A DNA stretch of 7,633 bases from Acidobacteriota bacterium (GTDB lineage Bacteria > Acidobacteriota > Vicinamibacteria > Vicinamibacterales > 2-12-FULL-66-21). The position numbers and the translations under genes were made by a program. This document shows positions 5,684 through 7,633 of the stretch, in pieces (position 1 is the first letter of the stretch; every line of letters begins with the position of its first letter). A model generated the notes under the pieces. That model ran no database searches. It was not told the origin of the DNA and worked only from the letters and a program-made list of their open reading frames with translations. The stretch lies in contig JACCXG010000156.1 of assembly GCA_013697225.1 (NCBI GenBank), positions 1-7,633 of the forward strand. The letters are read 5' to 3'.

Positions 5684-5761
5684 GCGGAGCCCCCTCGGAG
5701 TCTCTGGACCTCTCCCGGACGTTGCTGACGTCTGTTGAACCAGCTCTCGAGGGGGCTCCGC
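5684..5761. other. long imperfect hairpin, 14-bp perfect outer stem
   Basis: Arms 5684-5697 and 5748-5761 are perfectly complementary over 14 bp. Inside, GAG (5698-5700) can pair with CTC (5744-5746), CTGG (5704-5707) with CCAG (5740-5743), and GACGT (5718-5722) with ACGTC (5728-5732) around a 5-nt loop. The whole intergenic space between the Spy-like and VWFA genes is thus nearly filled by one 78-nt fold. There is no T run, so it is not a standard intrinsic terminator. It may be a 3'-end element, a small structured RNA, or a repeat-derived palindrome. Confidence 0.55.
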
Positions 5762-5792
5762 CGGTCGGCCACGTGGTAGCATTTCCTTGACC

Positions 5793-7622
5793 ATGCCTCG
5801 CCGCTCTCTCCTTGCGTGCGTGTGGATCGCAGGCCTGCTGACCGCTCTGGTCCATGGGCAGGATGCCGCCGAACAGGAACAGCCGCGTCCCCCAGTTTTC
5901 AGAACCGGCACCGACGTCGTACGGGTCGATGTGAGTGTCATCGACAAGAGCGGCGCACCCGTGCGTTCGCTGACCGCCCAAGATTTCGAGCTCCGTGAAA
6001 ACGGTGAAGTGCAGGCCATCACGTCGTTCAAGCTCGTGGACGCCACCGGCGAGCCGACCGACGATCTCTCTCTTCCTATCCGTTCTCCGCAACACGCCGC
6101 CACCGAAGCTGCCCGTGACGACGTGCGGGTGTTCCTGCTTTTCTGGGACGAGTATCACATCGAGCAGTTCACCAGCGCGATGCGCGCGCGCGATCAGCTG
6201 ACACGATTTGTTCTCGAGGCCTTCGGCCCGACCGACCTCGTCGCGCTGATGGATCAACTCACGCCGGTGTCGGCCCTGCAGTTCTCGAGGGACCGACGTG
6301 CGCTGGCCGACCGCGTGCACGTGCTCAAGGGGCGCCGCGGCATCTACATTCCGGCGCGCAGCGCGGTGGAGGAGGCGCACCTGAGAAATGCCCAGGACGT
6401 CGACCGCATCCGGGCCCAGGTGACCACCAGCGCACTCAAGAGCGCCATCATGCACCTCGGATCCCTGCGGCAGGGCAGGAAGGCCGTGATCTTCGTCAGC
6501 GAGAGCCTGGGGCGGCTCGGTCAGGACGGTCCGCGTATCGTCTCTGATCTGATCCGTACCGCAAACGACAACAACACAGCCGTCTACACGGTGGATCCGC
6601 GCGGGCTGCAGGCAGGCACCGGAGGTTTCGCGAGCGGCATGTCGTCGCTCCTTGCCTCGCTTGCCGGTGCCACCGGCGCAGAGCCGATCGTCAGCAACGA
6701 CATCACCGGGGCACTGCGCCGCGTCGTGAGCACCGCGAGTGCGTTCTATCTGATTGGCTACGCGCCGAGCGACGGCCAGCTCGATGGCAAGTTCCGCGAG
6801 ATCAAAGTGCGGGTCAGGCAGCCGGGAGTCGAGGTTCGCGCGCGCAACGGGTATTGGGCGCCGCGGGCGGCGGATGTCGCCCGCGCTCGCGCCCTTGCCG
6901 CGGCGGCCGCGATGCCGTCGCCGGTTTCGACCGCGTTCAGCGAGCTCACCCCGGACAACTCTCGCCGCGCCGCCGAGTTCTGGGTGGGGATGGCGCCGGA
7001 GACCGACCACCGGATGAACGTGACCCTGGCCTGGAGGGCGCGAGATACGCCGGAGGAGCGCGGCGGAGCTGCGGCGGTGGCCCTCATCGCGAAGTCAGAC
7101 GGGCAAACGGTGTTCGAGGGACGTGACGAGGGCGTTGGCAGTGGCCTGGCGTTCGCTGCCGGTCCCGGGCTGGTGGAACTCGATCTGACCGTGTTCGATG
7201 CGGACGGGGAGGTCATCGATCGCGAGCAGCGCGACGTCCAGGTCCCCAATCCCGCCGACACCACGCTGGCCCTGAGCACCCCGGTCGTCTCCCGGGCGCG
7301 GAACCCCGCCGAGTTCCGCACCCTCTCAGCGGAGCCCCTGCCCACACCGTTTGCCGGTCGTGATTTTTCCAGGCTGGACCGCCTCCTCGTCCGCGGGACG
7401 ACGTACGGGGTGGAGTCCGCGGCAGCCCAGATCACCGCGCAGCTGGTCGGCCGTGGCGGGGCGACGCTCGCGGAGCTGCCGGTCAGATCCCCCGGCCGAG
7501 GGCAGTACGTGCTCGATTTGCCTCTCAGCAGTCTTGCCACCGGGGAGTTCCTCATTGCAATCGCCGCGAGAAGTCCCTCTGAACGTGTCGAGACGTTCAT
7601 CCCCTTGCGCATCCGGCGCTGA
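5793..7622 (+). CDS. VWFA-related secreted protein, acidobacterial type
   Basis: 609 residues. Residues 1-23 are a signal peptide ending VHGQ. The signature start of the family follows (VFRTGTDVVRVDVSVIDKSGAPV, then LTAQDFELRENG, 36-71). The VWFA-like fold runs about 110-330: strand VRVFLLFWDEYHI (111-123), helix to GPTDLVALM, RKAVIFVSESLG (229-240), NTAVYTVDPRG (261-271), and FYLIGYAP (318-325). It then continues as FREIKVRVRQPGVEVRARNGYWAP (334-357). The first metal-site motif is WDEYH rather than the classical DxSxS. Residues about 370-609 are a beta-rich region I cannot assign, ending LRIRR. The family is expanded in Acidobacteriota and lacks a known biochemical role; protein binding outside the membrane is a guess. 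ATG 5793 is preferred to TTG 5787 two codons earlier, although neither has a good ribosome binding site. It is probably transcribed separately from the Spy-like gene. Confidence 0.88.
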   Translation: MPRRSLLACVWIAGLLTALVHGQDAAEQEQPRPPVFRTGTDVVRVDVSVIDKSGAPVRSLTAQDFELRENGEVQAITSFKLVDATGEPTDDLSLPIRSPQHAATEAARDDVRVFLLFWDEYHIEQFTSAMRARDQLTRFVLEAFGPTDLVALMDQLTPVSALQFSRDRRALADRVHVLKGRRGIYIPARSAVEEAHLRNAQDVDRIRAQVTTSALKSAIMHLGSLRQGRKAVIFVSESLGRLGQDGPRIVSDLIRTANDNNTAVYTVDPRGLQAGTGGFASGMSSLLASLAGATGAEPIVSNDITGALRRVVSTASAFYLIGYAPSDGQLDGKFREIKVRVRQPGVEVRARNGYWAPRAADVARARALAAAAAMPSPVSTAFSELTPDNSRRAAEFWVGMAPETDHRMNVTLAWRARDTPEERGGAAAVALIAKSDGQTVFEGRDEGVGSGLAFAAGPGLVELDLTVFDADGEVIDREQRDVQVPNPADTTLALSTPVVSRARNPAEFRTLSAEPLPTPFAGRDFSRLDRLLVRGTTYGVESAAAQITAQLVGRGGATLAELPVRSPGRGQYVLDLPLSSLATGEFLIAIAARSPSERVETFIPLRIRR

Positions 7623-7630
7623 GCGCCGAT
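7611..7630 (+). terminator. possible terminator hairpin at the VWFA stop codon
   Basis: CGGCGC (7614-7619) pairs with GCGCCG (7623-7628) around the TGA stop, and AT/AT can extend the stem past a bulged C. The window ends 3 nt later, so a following T run cannot be checked. Confidence 0.25.
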
Positions 7631-7633
7631 AAC

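Noticed and set aside
5925..5945. GTCGATG/CATCGAC inverted repeat early in the VWFA gene
   Set aside because: It encodes part of the conserved DVSVID strand and is explained by the codons; nothing suggests a site.
5571..7010. A 479-codon open frame on the minus strand opposite the VWFA gene
   Set aside because: The + strand frame has a signal peptide and clear family motifs; the antisense frame has neither.

Overview
The window is GC-rich chromosomal DNA that most resembles Acidobacteriota, probably the Vicinamibacteria side. The evidence is a full-length secreted VWFA-related protein of the acidobacterial type, a remnant of a second such gene, a PEGA-domain secreted protein, and the general base composition. 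The phylum is an inference from family content; no rRNA or other marker gene is present. No phage, plasmid, transposase or CRISPR signal is seen.

Layout. (1) Positions 1-320 (+) hold the 3' end of a gene for a c-type cytochrome domain, most like the C-terminal haem domain of cytochrome c oxidase subunit II. (2) Positions 461-1306 (+) encode a secreted protein with a very tyrosine-rich N-terminal region and two PEGA domains. (3) Positions 1307-1565 form a convergent junction. It contains a 12-bp UUCG-capped hairpin, a decaying 7-bp tandem repeat, and on the minus strand a 45-codon stretch that looks like the last piece of a lost VWFA-type gene. (4) Positions 1562-3809 (-) are an OmpR-type response regulator and its sensor histidine kinase, overlapping by 8 nt. 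(5) Positions 3810-3954 are a short divergent control region with an 8-bp inverted repeat. (6) Positions 3955-5674 (+) are a MacA/HlyD-like periplasmic adaptor followed 16 nt later by a small Spy/CpxP-like periplasmic protein with two LTxxQ motifs. (7) Positions 5684-5761 are a long imperfect hairpin. (8) Positions 5793-7622 (+) are the complete VWFA-related secreted protein.

How the genes may work together. The two-component pair is divergent from the adaptor-Spy pair, which suggests that the regulator controls the adaptor and the chaperone-like protein as an envelope-stress or efflux response, similar in logic to CpxRA-CpxP or BaeSR-Spy. The adaptor has no transporter gene beside it, so its pump must be encoded elsewhere or have been lost. 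The sensor carries a 60-residue Gly/Pro/Arg-rich extracytoplasmic segment, and the Spy-like protein begins with a similar Gly-rich stretch. A direct link is speculative. I see no clearly new biological system. The points most worth a second look are the gene remnant, the transporter-less adaptor/Spy/two-component arrangement, and the long hairpin before the VWFA gene.
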